Assembly: GCF_003254395.2 (NCBI RefSeq)
Contig: NC_037638.1
Span: forward strand, 26,675,352-26,739,351
DNA from: Apis mellifera
Taxonomy: Eukaryota > Arthropoda > Insecta > Hymenoptera > Apidae
DNA length: 64,000 nucleotides
Reading direction: 5' to 3'
Shown: piece after piece, positions 26,301 through 38,268 of the stretch
Numbering within the stretch: the stretch's first letter is position 1
Layout: every line of letters starts with the position of its first letter
Translations under genes and position numbers: made by a program
The notes under the pieces: generated by a model
What the model saw: only the letters and a program-made list of their open reading frames with translations
What the model was told of the DNA's origin: nothing
Databases searched by the model: none

Positions 26301-27164
26301 TAACGATGATATTTGCTTAAATGCGTCAATACTTGACACTTGCCGCTTACGATCGCGATATAAACGAAGAATATAAACGAATTTATGCCGGAAGAAATAA
26401 TATTTGTATATAATATTTAACGGAATATTTATTTGTTTTTTTATTTATTTTTATTTTTATTATTTTTTTTTTTTTTTTGACTCTTTGCATTCGATGAAAA
26501 ACAAAGTTGAAACAATAAAAATCGGAAAGCCTCTTTTATGTAACGCAGCGGCGATTAACGTCACGTATATTGTACGCAGGAAATTGCATAGGAAATTACG
26601 TCTTTCCTGTGAATACGTCGTCCCGCACCAAGTAATCGAAACGTCTGTACGCTATTTAGCTGATAGTTAAATCATTTCGAAATAATATAAATAAAACAGA
26701 TATCTGATTAATTTTCAATTTACTCCATCCATGTTTCTCTTCGTTTGCCAATTTCAATTTTCATTTAATTTGAAAATTAATCAAAGTTTCTTATTTCTTG
26801 TTTCTCGAATAAAAGTTTCAACTCGCTTTGAAATCGTGAGTACTTTTCTTTCTTTTTTTTTTCTCGCATAATAAAGTGTAACGCCTCGTCGTACACACGG
26901 AGGAGACGCCCACGATTCCCGATCGGAAATTATGGGTAAATATGAAAGCACTCGGTTGGAAAACATCGCTTATAAATGTACCATAATGTCTCGATCCGTT
27001 CCTCTCCTCGGAGCGTTGAAGAAATCAATGGAAGGTAAATCAGATTCGGTTCTTCTTTAATCAACCGTGAAATCAAATTTTAATAAAAGAGACCGCACCC
27101 CGTTACGTCCTGAAACCGTTACCGCTTCAACGAATGAGTCGAAGGACAAATAACCAACCTTTAC
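22959..27164. other. Non-coding region
   Basis: No gene recognised. A compound (AC)n/(AT)n tract lies at 23289-23355, an inverted repeat at 24683-24815 and a T run at 26464-26479. The stretches 25440-25760 and 26030-26300 are complex, AT-leaning sequence with few simple repeats and could hold regulatory DNA, but I see no defined site. Confidence 0.55.
24683..24815. repeat. Spaced inverted repeat (14-bp arms)
   Basis: AATAAAGTTACTTT near 24683 is matched by AAGTAACTTTATT near 24802 on the other strand, about 105 bp apart, with weaker similarity beyond. It could be a decayed MITE-like element or chance in AT-rich DNA. Confidence 0.45.
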
Positions 27165-27960
27165 ACGCACGTTTCAAATTTTCTATTTATCATCGCAAAA
27201 ATCATTCGAAAGCTTGTATCAAAGAATCAATCTGATTCACATTCTATCCATCACACTTTTGCTCACGAAATTAATTCACGTCTCAAACTTTTTATTTATA
27301 TATCACACGTGTCACAAAAATCATTCGAAAGCAAACACAATATCAAAGAATCCCTGATTCTACGCTTTTGCTCAAGAAATTAACACGCACATTTTCATTA
27401 TTTCATCATTACATTATTATCACACGTGTCACTAAAATCATTCGAAAGCAATTATCAACTGCAAATTGCTTTTATTCGCGAAATTAACGTGTTTCAAATT
27501 TTCTATTATAAGTGTCGCAAAAATCATTGAAAAGCAAACACAATACCAAAGAATTGCCCTGATTCACATTTTACATTTTTGCTCAGGATATTAATATGCA
27601 TATTTTCTATTTATTATCACATGTGTCACGAAAATCATTCGAAAGCAATTATCACCTGCAAATCGCTTTTATTCGCGAAATTAACGTGTTTCAAATTTTC
27701 TATTATAAGTGTCGCAGAAATTATTCGAAAACAAGCAATATCAAAGAATTAGCTTGATTCACATTCCATCCATCACGCTTTTGCTCACGCTTAAATTAAC
27801 ACGCTTGTCTCAAATTTTCTATCACGCGTTGCAAAAAAATCGTTCGAAAGCAAGCGCAAAGAATCATTAAAGAATCATCCTGATCTACTTTTACGAAATT
27901 AACACGCACGCGTTTATCATCATCACGCAAAATTTCCATTTATTATCACATACGCGAAAA
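27165..27960. repeat. Degenerate tandem repeat with higher-order structure
   Basis: The landmark ATCATTCGAAAGC or a close variant occurs at 27201, 27320, 27437, 27523, 27634, 27720 and 27839, with spacings of 86-119 bp. TTCAAATTTTCTATT, TGATTCACATTC and TTTTGCTCA-GAAATTAA recur between them. The pair starting at 27437/27523 recurs at 27634/27720, exactly 197 bp on, so a two-unit block was copied as a whole. Confidence 0.88.
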
Positions 27961-28009
27961 AAAGATCTTATCCCGGATCCCACTCGATCCCACTTTTGGC
28001 AAACAATAT

Positions 28010-28360
28010 CGGCATCCGATTATAGATGGCGTGATAGACGATGGCCGGCAATGAACATGATCAGCGAAGGGAGGGCCGCCTCCAGAATATGGAGAAAATC
28101 CGAGGATGAACGTAGCAACGGGCAATTCCGGCCCGTTATCTACGCTCGTCTAGGGACAATGCATCATGCATCGCGTTGCTGCCCGCCGTCGTAGAATCCA
28201 TGGTATACCATCGTGCGCCGTAGCGCCCAGTTTGAGCTATGCATTGGCCAATATGTCGTTCATCCCCTAAATCACGACGATTTACAGTTGAGCCAGGCCG
28301 GCCGGCCGGCCATCGCGCTATCGATATGCCGCCTCTCCCGTCCATAACCTAACCCTCTTT
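28010..28360. promoter_or_regulatory. Palindrome-rich unique block, possible regulatory element
   Basis: This block contrasts with its repetitive neighbours. It holds ATGCATCATGCAT (28159-28171), the 12-base palindrome ATGGTATACCAT (28200-28211), (GGCC)4 (28296-28311) and TATCGATA (28319-28326). The last matches the DRE site bound by DREF in Drosophila housekeeping promoters and insulator regions. There is no long open frame. A regulatory role is inference; the direction of any promoter is unknown. Confidence 0.35.
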
Positions 28361-31300
28361 CGTTTGTCACACCATTGACGAAATAAAAACTGCCGCATGG
28401 AGCGGGTGGGGACGATACGAGGGTGGGCCGCCATCCCACGCCCGCTCGCGTTTCCCGCTATTCCTCGCGCTTTGTTCAGAAGCGATCGACCAACAGTTTA
28501 CCCGTATTTCGTTCGGACAATAACGTGTCAAAGATAACGTTGGCGGACAAAGGGGAGAAATAGGGCCAAGCTGTTAGGAACGGAAGAAAAGAACGATACC
28601 CCGGGATCGTAACTGTTTGTCGTCGCGTTTTCCTCGTAAGCGTTTTAACACGCGTTTCGCATCGTTGAACGTTAAACTGTCTCTTTTGTTCCACCGTGAA
28701 AAAAAAAGATCCTCTTTTCCTTTTTTTTTCTTGTCCTTTTTTTTCGAATTTCCGCATCTCAAAAGAATGAAAATAATTCGAGATGAAATTATACGCGTTA
28801 TGTATCGCTCGTGCGATAACGAATTACCGTGTATTATCGATTAATTCACGCGTCAGAATTTCGAAGCACAGCGCGAAGAAACGCATATTGATTGGTGCAT
28901 TACCGGCGCGATAAACGTTATCGCGTCTTTTAATAGCCATAGCGTCAGATTCGAAGTAATAAATGTCTAAAAGGTTTTCCATCCGATTGATTTTTCCATC
29001 CTCGTTCCAGCGACCGACCAGCTTCGTCTACGATTTATTTAACGGGAATAATTTTGATCGCGTTTTAAATTACTTTATTATTTCTAGAATCAATATATAT
29101 ATATATAGGAACTAGTTTCCTGAAATTTCGAACTAAAAATTTGTCAACTAGTAGTGATTTGTACACTTTCGCCGAAGGATACGATAAATCACGAAATATT
29201 TTAGTATTTGTCAATGATTTACACCGATCGTAAAATCGTCGATCCGCGAATAAGAATTGTTCGAAGCGGCATTACGGAAAAATATCGTAAAATCGTCCTT
29301 CTTCCTTTTTCTTTTTTCTTTTCCTTTCTTTCGTTCCAAAATTATATTTATATAAATCGTTCGATGATGGCTCGATATTTTAAATCCTCGTAAATAGAAT
29401 CCTCTAAAATTCTCCGAATCCGTGGAAGCCCGATTCGATGGAGGGACAATTTTTCGCCGCGGGACCAATCATTGTTCGCGCGATTCTTGCCGGCGGGACG
29501 ATCAATTTATCACAAAGTGGTTCTATTATGCGACCCTCCCCCTCCCCGCAATACACTTGGCATTGTTATTGGGCGGGCCAGAAACAGCGGCGAGAGGGTG
29601 GCCGCCGAGGCGAGAGTGAAAAGGCGGCCTTCCATTCCAAACAAGCGGGTTAATTGAAGTGGCGCGCATCAATCGTTAATTCGAAACGTCATTAATTAAG
29701 AAGTTGATTATCGTTCGTTATACGGGTTTTAACGGAAATCGTTGACTCTTTCACAGGCCCCGAAAATGAGATTGCATCCGTTGATTCTGTTTACCCTCCC
29801 CTTTCCCGATCGAAAGGGAGAGGAGTTTGAAAAAATATTTTTTTCACGAATTCGATTCGACGATTTTTTAAGCAGGAAAGAGAAACGAATCGATCCTCTC
29901 TCCACGAATCGATTTCATCCCGGTTTCTCCTTTTGAGATGTGGTCTACGTGCGTGTAAAAATTCACTCGACTTCGTCCCGGAGGGAGGAGGGATACTAAC
30001 TGTTTATTACCGCGAGAAATAGATGAGGAATCGACGAGGAAACGAAGGGGTGAGATCACACGCCGGCGTGAATACAAATGCGAGAATTAAGCGTCGATTG
30101 GCCGCATTGCGTGATTGGCTGGATTTTAAATCGGCCTCCTTTATGGATTTCGCGATTGGTGATGGATATTTTATGGTTTTTATGTTTTTCTTTTTTTTTC
30201 TTTCTTATGCTCTAAAAACACGCGTGCTTTATAATGATATTCTTAAAAATTTTAAATCGTTACGTTGATTCGTGCGTAACACTCTTTCCTTTCGATGAAT
30301 CATAATTTTCAAACGTGTAAAGAATAATTGTTTCGATGTAACAATTCTTAGACAGTTAAAATTTTAAATTTTGAACGTTCACCGATTAAACAAATTACGC
30401 GTATGTAGAGATTTAATCTGATAATCTGATCGGTGAAAATTTATTAAGGAGCATTTAAATTTCGATAAGAACATACGAAAAGCAGAAACTTTCTTTCTTT
30501 TCTTTTTTTACTGCCATATTTGATTCGCAAAAATTTGCAAATCTATATTAAAGTTAATTTTAACTAATTTACGGCCGTCCATGATATTCATGGATTAATT
30601 TTAAGGTATTTTATATTATAATATATATAATAATATTATTAATAATATTTCTACGTTTTAATTGGCAATCTTTTTATTCCTTTCAATCTTCGAGCGGTCG
30701 ATACGCAGCAGCATGTCCTCTTACGATGCTTTTTTCATTGTATAATTTTTAGTTTTATCATTATTTTGTTAAATTATCACTGTTTAGATCCATATCTCCC
30801 CAATTTATATCGGATGATTCAATGATTCAGAGAATAATCATAATTTCTTTGTCTAATGAACATTTTTTCTTAATATCTTTAATATTTCTTCAGAATACCA
30901 TTTCCAATTTTCAAAGTCCAGTTTATTCATCGAATTCGAAGCGGTTTCTTCAATCAATTGCTACTTCAAATCACAAACATTTGTATACTCGTATATTTAT
31001 ATACTTTTTATACATTATCTATTTTCTTTTTTATTCCACACTAATTAAACTCTCAATATATTTTTATATATCTAATCACATTTTTATATTGCACAAGCAA
31101 ATCTCCATACGAGGTCGAAACATGGAAAAGAATAATTTCATATTGGTCGAGGTTCGTTCGAACCAGTGACGAGCGACTGTGTTCAGATTATACACAGATA
31201 TTTCGGCATGTACTCGTTCGTAATTTAATAAGAACACGTATGGAAATCCATTTAGAAAATTGTGCGTGTTGGGGAACATGGATATAATATGCAGAAACGA

Positions 31301-31907
31301 GCGTGGGTGACAAACGCTTCCTTATCACGAGGCACGCAACGATAAACACGACTCCATCAAACGAGCACGCACACGATACACGATAGATACGAGCATTGTA
31401 TTATCGGGAACGGTGAAATTATAAAAACAAAAACTCGCATGCGAACGAGTTATCTAAATATTCAAAACTCGCCATGTTATATTTTACGCTTTAAAGAAAG
31501 AAAAAAAAAAGAAAAGAAAAGAAAATATTGTTCGCGTGTACAAAAAAATTCCATCAAATTCATTCCAAGATGTGACTCGTTTCATTAACGAACGTCATGA
31601 ATAATAAAACGAATAACATTCTCTCTCGTCTCGTCTCTCAATCTAAATCATCCAGACATGCGTGATATGACAGATTTCGAAGAAAGTGATCCGGAATGAT
31701 ACCTTATCAAATCTCCACGTTCCTTTCCAAAGACCAGAGGAAAAAAAAAATAACTTTCAATTCTCATGATCGTTGGCCAGGTATTAACCGCGGACCGACA
31801 GAAGGAAAGGAAGGGGGGCGTCGAGGAAACGTGACGCGATTGTAAAAATCGTATGCGACTGCGGAAAAAGGAAAAAAAAAAAAAAAAGAAAAAACAGGTC
31901 AGGGAAT
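28361..31907. other. Non-coding region, AT-rich in its right half
   Basis: No gene recognised. From about 30240 to 31680 the sequence is markedly AT-rich with A and T runs. Open frames here are short and rich in I, F, Y and L, as expected from composition. Confidence 0.6.
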
Positions 31908-32035
31908 AGAGAATGGCCTCTCGTGTCAGCTGCGTGGTGACCCATATCTCCTTACCTAGGAGTGGAAGCCAAGTCCAGGCTTATGGGCACCACGTGTGCC
32001 TTCACCGATGCGCCGCGCGAGGTCTGGAACCGACC
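31908..32035. repeat. Possible diverged dispersed element, copy 1
   Basis: The order GAATGG, CTCGTG, GTGACCCATATC, CCTAGGAGTG and, later, GAGGTCTGGAAC is echoed at 45212-45310. Its TGGTGACCCATATC is also exactly present at 3461-3474. Confidence 0.4.
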
Positions 32036-32930
32036 GACCAAACCGAGATTCGATTCCGTTCACCCCGCTACCTTTTCCAAGGATTAATAGAGAGATCCGT
32101 TAACGCGCGGGATTTCAACCTCGAAGGGGGATGGCCGATCTCCCTAAATCAACGTTCCCAAAATTAAGGAAATGCTTGATGTACGGTTTCATCCATTTTC
32201 TCGATTCACCACCATCTATGGGATCGCGCACGACTTTTCTACCGCCGCGACGACGACCACCTCGCATTGTCCTCGTTCAATGGATCCGATTTCTATCCTT
32301 CCTCCCCTCCAACGACCATTCCATTCCCTTCTTTTCTTGCCCTCGAATGTATATATATATATTGAAACGTCTCCGCGTATTATACGAATGGATACGTATA
32401 TACTCGGATATACTCGGTATTGGGAGCAAGAAGAAGAAAGTCCACGGTTGGAAATTGCCAGTTTATCTTGGGAAGACGTAACGACGACGCGACGCGGTTG
32501 CACCGAGATTTGTATACCGTATTTCGATTGTGCGGCATGTCGAAAGGGCAACGATTTCGGGAATCTCGTAAAATTCGTAAAAAACTTGAGAGAAACTCGC
32601 GAAACTTCTTTCTTTCCTTTTTTTCTTCTTCTTCTTCTCGAAAATAGGATAGGTGGATAATCGAAGACTCGAAAACTTGTCTCGGAATAGAGTTTTAAGA
32701 TGAAGAGGGAATACATTCTTTAAAGACGGATAGACTTCTTTTCTTAGAAATTATTTTTTGAAGATGTTTGCGCAAGATATCGAGGACTGTTCGAAAATGA
32801 TATCGATTTCGAAAGACTTTAGGCGGGGGGGTTTAACGTTTTTCAGGGTTAATGCTCGCGATAAATTTTATACGGGCGGACAGCTAATAGAAAATTCAAT
32901 AACGTTCCTATGCGGTTCTATATTCCGCTG

Positions 32931-32961
<31 letters not shown>

Positions 32962-33542
32962 GTAGGTCGGGTACTCTTTATAATAAATATGACAATAAAT
33001 AGTACGGAAGGATCGTTGAAAATCGCACGTTCCTATATTTTATCTCCGCTTCTCCGCTTCCCTCCATTTATTTCCGTGTCGACATGACTGAACCGTATCA
33101 GAAAGTGATATAGACACGAAAGCGGCGGAGACTGGTAGAATAGAAGCTGTTACGTTTCCAGTAATAATTTAGTGGATATCTTGTCTAGAAAGACCCGCCC
33201 CGTCTCTGAGAATCGAGTGAAGAATGTTCAACCAAGGTCGTTTGTATATCAAAATGATTTATGCGCGTTCGCGGGGAGGAAACGTTGTCCATCGATATAA
33301 GACGGGAACAACTCTTGCCAATTTGTAAACGATACCAACTTTTATCTCCCTATCCGTTATTTATTTACCAACTCCACTAATTTAATATCGTGTTCGCTCT
33401 TCATCCACCTCTGTGAAACGTATATACAGTAACACGGTTCGCTTTAAAGAAAATTAAATTAAATCTCGAATTAAAATTCGAACAACCATTAATGTCGAAA
33501 CGTTTCTTCGAACTCGAGGGAAACAATATTTCGAGGGAAGGC

Positions 33543-33558
33543 ATCGCGTATACGCGAT
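33543..33558. other. Perfect 16-bp palindrome
   Basis: ATCGCGTATACGCGAT equals its own reverse complement. It lies 7 bases before another hairpin (33566-33590). Confidence 0.9.
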
Positions 33559-33565
33559 ATCAAGG

Positions 33566-33590
33566 CGGAAACTCTCGGAAACGAGAGCCG
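33566..33590 (+). other. Hairpin with a GAAA tetraloop
   Basis: CTCTCG (33572-33577) and CGAGAG (33582-33587) pair around GAAA, a GNRA-type loop. The stem is extended by CGG/CCG across an AAA bulge. GNRA loops are common in structured RNA, so the fold would be stable in a + strand transcript. No family is recognised. Confidence 0.7.
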
Positions 33591-35693
33591 TGGGCAAAAT
33601 AAAGTTTTGTCAATTTCCTGTTGATTTCCTAATAGTCCGTAGATCCCCGATAGGCCACGATAGGATGGCGTCGGTGGTGGAGGAGGGAGCAAGATGACGA
33701 GGTCCGGACTAATTCACGAGAATGGGCCAGTGTGTATGTGTGTATGTGTGTGTGTGCGCGCACCGGAACCTCCGGCCACCACCGAGGATAGACCATCAAA
33801 CCGATTGTAATCAGACCACCCTCCGTTTCCAACGCCCCCCTTCGTATTTTCCTCTGGCGAATACCTCTCTCGTCGTGGTAACTGACGCCCAGCTTGGCCA
33901 CCTCCTACGGCTCTAACACGATTTTCGACTACTCATCTTGACCCAGCCTTCGCCAAATAAAACCGCGGGGGAGTGGGGGAGGTTTGATGAAACGAGTGAA
34001 AAGTAGGGAACGGAGGGAACAAAAACGGAGCAATTTTATCCATTCCGTTCCATCCTCCGTGTTTCCATCCGTTCCCCGATCGAATCGAGAACGTTCGTTC
34101 TTTTCTTTTCTTTTCTTTTTTCTTTTTACATTTCGAAGCAAAGCAAATATAACAACGGGACAACAGGTGGCAACAAGTTTTGTAAATAAGTAACGATATC
34201 CCTCGTCGCGTATTGAAGATCGATAGCCAATTTAACCGCGAAGGATTAGGATTCGAAAGGGTGAGATTCGAGCTAACCAACCAAGGACGAGATCGAGCCG
34301 GGCGAATTTTGCGATCGAATTGAAATTCGTAAGTCGAAGTTGTTGGAGGGAACGGCAGGCAGGTCTCGGGTGGGAAAAAATGCAAATGGGGTCAACAAAC
34401 CGGGCGCGTCAATAGTAGAAACGGGGAACTGTACCTTAAAACTGTGGAGCAAAGTGGAGCAATTAGGGATAGAGTAAACGAACCAGATTTCGCGGCGGGG
34501 AAAATGCATATTCAGCGAACCCTAGCTCGGGAACAACCGGCGCCTCCGCCTCCCCGCTAAAATCGACCATTTTAAACCGCGCTTCTTTCCTGCTTTGGTC
34601 GCGCAAATATTATTTATCGCCCCCTACGAGATTTCCATAACTTGGCATTAAAGATTCCTCCCATAACTCGTCGGGAAAGAGAGAGAGAGAGAGTTTTTTT
34701 CCGATCTCGGCCTGAGTCAGCGGCCGATCGAAGTTTTTCACGGCGAGCGTTTTCGCGCCAACAACAACAGCGATCCACCAATTTTGCACCACCCGATATT
34801 TCCGCGATGCATCTCGCCTATTATTCGCTTGTTATCGCTTACGGGCAATAATATAACACGTTCAATGGTAATTTGTTGTCTAATTTAATATGTAACGTTC
34901 GTACGATTAATTTTATTCGATCGATACACGCGTATATCGAAATCCACTTATTTGATTTCAATCAATTTTCCGTTTCCGAGAATGCGAGCGTCGGATGTTT
35001 AGATTTCTAGGTTACCTCGCTCGTTTATTAATTTGAGAATTAAAAAAAAAAAGGAAAAGAGAACGAGAGTTCGAAAGGATTCGAAGAGGAAAAAAGAAAA
35101 AAAAGAAAACGAAGGGAAGAAAAATGGCAACGCGAAAAATAATTTTCGGATCGGAATGCCCTTCTTAAATATTACCCTTGCTACGTTTCTCCCGGTTTGC
35201 TTGACAAACAGTGTGCGCGCGGCTCCGCGCAAGATAAACAATTCCCCTCCCTCCTTCCCTCTCCCCTCCCTCGAGCATCGATGGAAAGATATTTTCGGTT
35301 ATTTTTACACGACGCAATCTAGACGTTGACTTTCGGAAAACGTGATTTTCGGTTTCAATTTTGAATTTTCTTGGCGAAACAAGGAAAGGAGGAGGAGGGA
35401 GGTAGGGAAAGGGCGCCATTCCTCTCCCTCCTCCTCAGCCGTAGGTTTGCATAACAAAGCAAGAACACGGTCGGGCCGCATTTGTTGGAATACACGGGAT
35501 TTTATCTAACCGTGTCTAAACTGGACCAACCGCCGTTAAATTACTCTTGCAATTTTAATAGAAACAATGAAAGCATGTTTACCTTCGCGTCCAATTTTGC
35601 GCTCGCCCGCTGTTCCACAACACAAAGAGCCGGGGAGCCGAATATTTAAAGACTAAACAATACTTCTCTGATTTCCTAATTTCGTAGGTTGTG

Positions 35694-35728
<35 letters not shown>

Positions 35729-36070
35729 ACGTCCGAATATTTCGAGCGTGAATTAATTCGCGGTATCGCTTGTGTTTTAGCCTTTTATCAGCCTACAAAT
35801 TTATGCAATTTTATACGTTTTTATCGGGAACGCGAGGATGGAGATAAAAGATATATATACGGAAACGGGTGTTGATGATCAAATCAGTGATAGATGTTTG
35901 CAAAAAAGGAGGGAAAAAAAAAAAAACTTCTCGTTTGTACTACTGTCGAGGATTGAAATCGAAGCGAAGAATAGATTTTTTATTTTTTCTTCTCTCTCTC
36001 TCTCTTTCTACGAAAACGAATCGATCGTTTCTACCCATCCATTTCTCCCCTATTCCGTTATTCTGTTTTA

Positions 36071-36094
36071 TCTAACGATTTATATCTTTTCCAG
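36071..36094 (+). promoter_or_regulatory. Branch site, pyrimidine tract and 3' splice acceptor of the RRM2 exon
   Basis: A CTAAC branch-point match lies at 36072-36076, with its A 19 bases before the exon. It is followed by TATATCTTTTCCAG ending at 36094. Farther upstream (35974-36070) lie T-rich and CT-rich runs. Spacing and content match a strong insect acceptor and fix the exon start. Confidence 0.9.
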
Positions 36095-36182
36095 AACACT
36101 ACCACATATTCGTAGGAGATCTGAGCCCGGAGATCGAAACGCAGACCTTGAGGGAAGCCTTCGCTCCTTTCGGCGAAATCTC
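36095..36182 (+). CDS. Rox8: Internal exon of a TIA-1/TIAR (Rox8-like) RNA-binding protein, start of RRM2
   Basis: Seen: after a two-base partial codon (AA) the exon reads HYHIFVGDLSPE, runs through ETQTL, and ends FAPFGEI plus the first two bases (TC) of a serine codon. This gives 28 whole codons plus two split codons, 88 bp in all. Known: IFVGDL is the RNP2 motif on beta-strand 1 of an RRM. The GDLSPEI...AFAPFG signature is typical of the second RRM of TIA-1/TIAR and insect Rox8, cytoplasmic/nuclear proteins that bind U-rich RNA, promote use of weak 5' splice sites and form stress granules. Human TIA1 has an exon covering the same residues, so the exon limits look ancient. The RNP1 half of the domain must lie in a later exon that I do not find here. 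The upstream intron is phase 1 and the downstream one phase 2. Skipping this exon would therefore shift the frame. No frameshift or stop is present, so a pseudogene is unlikely. Confidence 0.93.
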
Positions 36183-36188
36183 GTAAGT
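36183..36188 (+). promoter_or_regulatory. 5' splice donor of the RRM2 exon
   Basis: GTAAGT directly follows the TC that begins the split serine codon. This is the full intron-side consensus. The exon side (ATC TC) is a weaker match, as the consensus would be AG. Confidence 0.9.
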
Positions 36189-38245
36189 CCTCTTAATCTC
36201 GCTCATTAAAGCCGACTTACCTTCCTCCTCGTCGCGTACGAGTGATAATATAACGATATTACATGAACACTCATCTTTCGCGCGTGCAATGTTAACCAAT
36301 ACTTGGGTTTCAAAAAAAAAAAGAAAGAAAGAAAGAAATTCGATTCAATTTCATTCGATCGAATTTCGCAATTATATATACATCCCTTATCGTCTTATTG
36401 AAAATTGTTGTAGACGTTCCCCTGTCTATTATTTGTAATGACCGATTGATCGATTCATTATCTTCGAGAAAAATGCTACTAATTATTAAAGATCCTTATA
36501 AAGATTTATCTCTAAAGACGCATTTTAAAGTCGTTTTAGAAAGAATGTAATTTTCATTCATTTTCGATCGATGATATTTTTATCGAATATTGATAAAATA
36601 TGTCATATAATTTTATCCATGATTTTTTTTTTTTTTTATATTAAACATTTTGTCTCTTGGATCTTACGAACAAAAAAGAGCAAAAAAAATATATATGTAT
36701 AAACATGCTCGTATTTCACAGCTTCCATTAAATTTCAAAATAACGATAAAATTCCATAGTCCAATGGCATCGGTATTTAACGGGAGCAAAATGGCCCATC
36801 GCATTTGCGCTTCGCGGGGATCGGTAGACGGCAAAAATTTTCGGTTTTTAACGTTCGATCCTGGTGAAAAAAAAAGAGATATATAAAACAAAGAAAGGGA
36901 TAGAAATCGTTATACGCGATAACATGTGCATATGAAGCGTAAAATTTATGAAGTTATCGATGTCACGCGTATTTTTAATTTATCGTCCAAACGTAGGATG
37001 TACATATATATATATATTTATTTTTTCTTCTTTTCCACGTGGCTGTTTAAATATTCATCGCGTTTCCAGTCGTAAAATCACATTTGCCGAAATGCGTGTT
37101 TTGTTATTACGCCCGCATGAAATATTATATTCGGCCGCGACACGGGGATGCCGTTGCCGTTGCCGTAAATGATATTAACCGTTTCGCTGATATTTTAACA
37201 TCGAAATGACAGCCGGGTATCGATCGAGTGTAAAAAAAAAAAAAAAAAAAGGAAAAAAGGAAAAAGAACGTTCATCGAGTCGCGAGAGCCACGGTTCCCG
37301 TTCGTTTATCGAATCTGGCCTACCACATACACACATATATATATATATAAATTAACGCATTTGCGTATCTTTGTTTATACGCGTTTCAATGGGAAACGTG
37401 CGCATAATTATAAATTAAGCGGCGTCGATTTTTGCGGATAAAAAGGAATATGCGCCGTATTCGGACGCCTCGGCAAAGGGATCAGTCGATATGATTCGAT
37501 TAAAATTTCGGTAAAATGGTCACAGTGGTCACGATGAATCCATTGACACGTTGAAAATACACGCGAAAAACCCTTGACGATACACTTTCGAAACATTGAA
37601 TTACATTTTAACCGTTCATAAAAACGAATTGAACATTTCCAGCACTATTCTCGAAAGCGGAGCTCGAAAATGTTCGAAATAATCGTATATACATATACAT
37701 ACGTACATACATATATATATATCGTACGAATCCGATAGAACGGACGAAAACCGACAAAAAAAGGCGAAGTAACAAAAAACAGCGGAAAGCTTTAAGAGAA
37801 TTAAAAAAACTAGGGGGGAAAAAAAAAAAAAAACTAATCTCGAATAATGCACCCCGTACCTCCGGGGGCGGGTACGCGTGTTCGATCGTGGAATGGTATT
37901 TTTCATACAAATAGGCACTACACCGTCGAAAAGGAGAGAGAAAAAGAGAGAGAGAGAATAGTTGCAAAAAAAAATGAAAGGAAGGAAAAAAAGAAAGAAA
38001 AGGAAGAGAAGAGAGAGAGAGAGAAATAAAATAGTAGCGCTCGTTTAAACTCTGACATTTGGTGGTACCCGCTCTTAATCTCCGAAATCCTCGCGTATCC
38101 CCGGCAAGCGTTCGTTTGACAGGAAAATCCGTGAGGGGCAAGTTCCGTGAGATCGTGGACTTCGATCTGAAATCCGAACTTAGAGGTGACATTTCCGCTG
38201 TTCCGCCGGCGAAACAGAGCAGAGGGGGTGCAGAGGTGTGGTGGT

Positions 38246-38268
38246 TAGGTAGGTAGGTAGGTAGGTAG
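38246..38268. repeat. (TAGG)n microsatellite
   Basis: About six TAGG/GTAG units. It resembles but is not the TTAGG telomere repeat. Confidence 0.9.

Larger units (their letters stand above)
32036..36070. other. Non-coding region upstream of the RRM2 exon
   Basis: No gene recognised. It includes a TA tract (32936-32962), palindromic and hairpin sequences (33543-33590), a GT tract at 33731-33755, A-rich purine DNA (35042-35125) and a TA/TG tract (35692-35728). Pyrimidine-rich DNA (35974-36060) leads to the exon. Confidence 0.6.
1..36094 (+). other. Rox8: Presumed upstream intron (or intron plus flank) of the TIA/Rox8-like gene
   Basis: No RRM1 exon (motifs such as YVGNL or VNWA) was recognised on the + strand before the RRM2 exon. 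By inference, this whole stretch is intron, or intron plus 5' flank if an undetected first exon exists. Individual contents are listed separately. Short exons, or non-coding 5' exons, could be hidden in it. Confidence 0.5.

Noticed and set aside
38246..38268. Telomere-like repeat
   Set aside because: The unit is TAGG, not TTAGG, and only about six copies are present.
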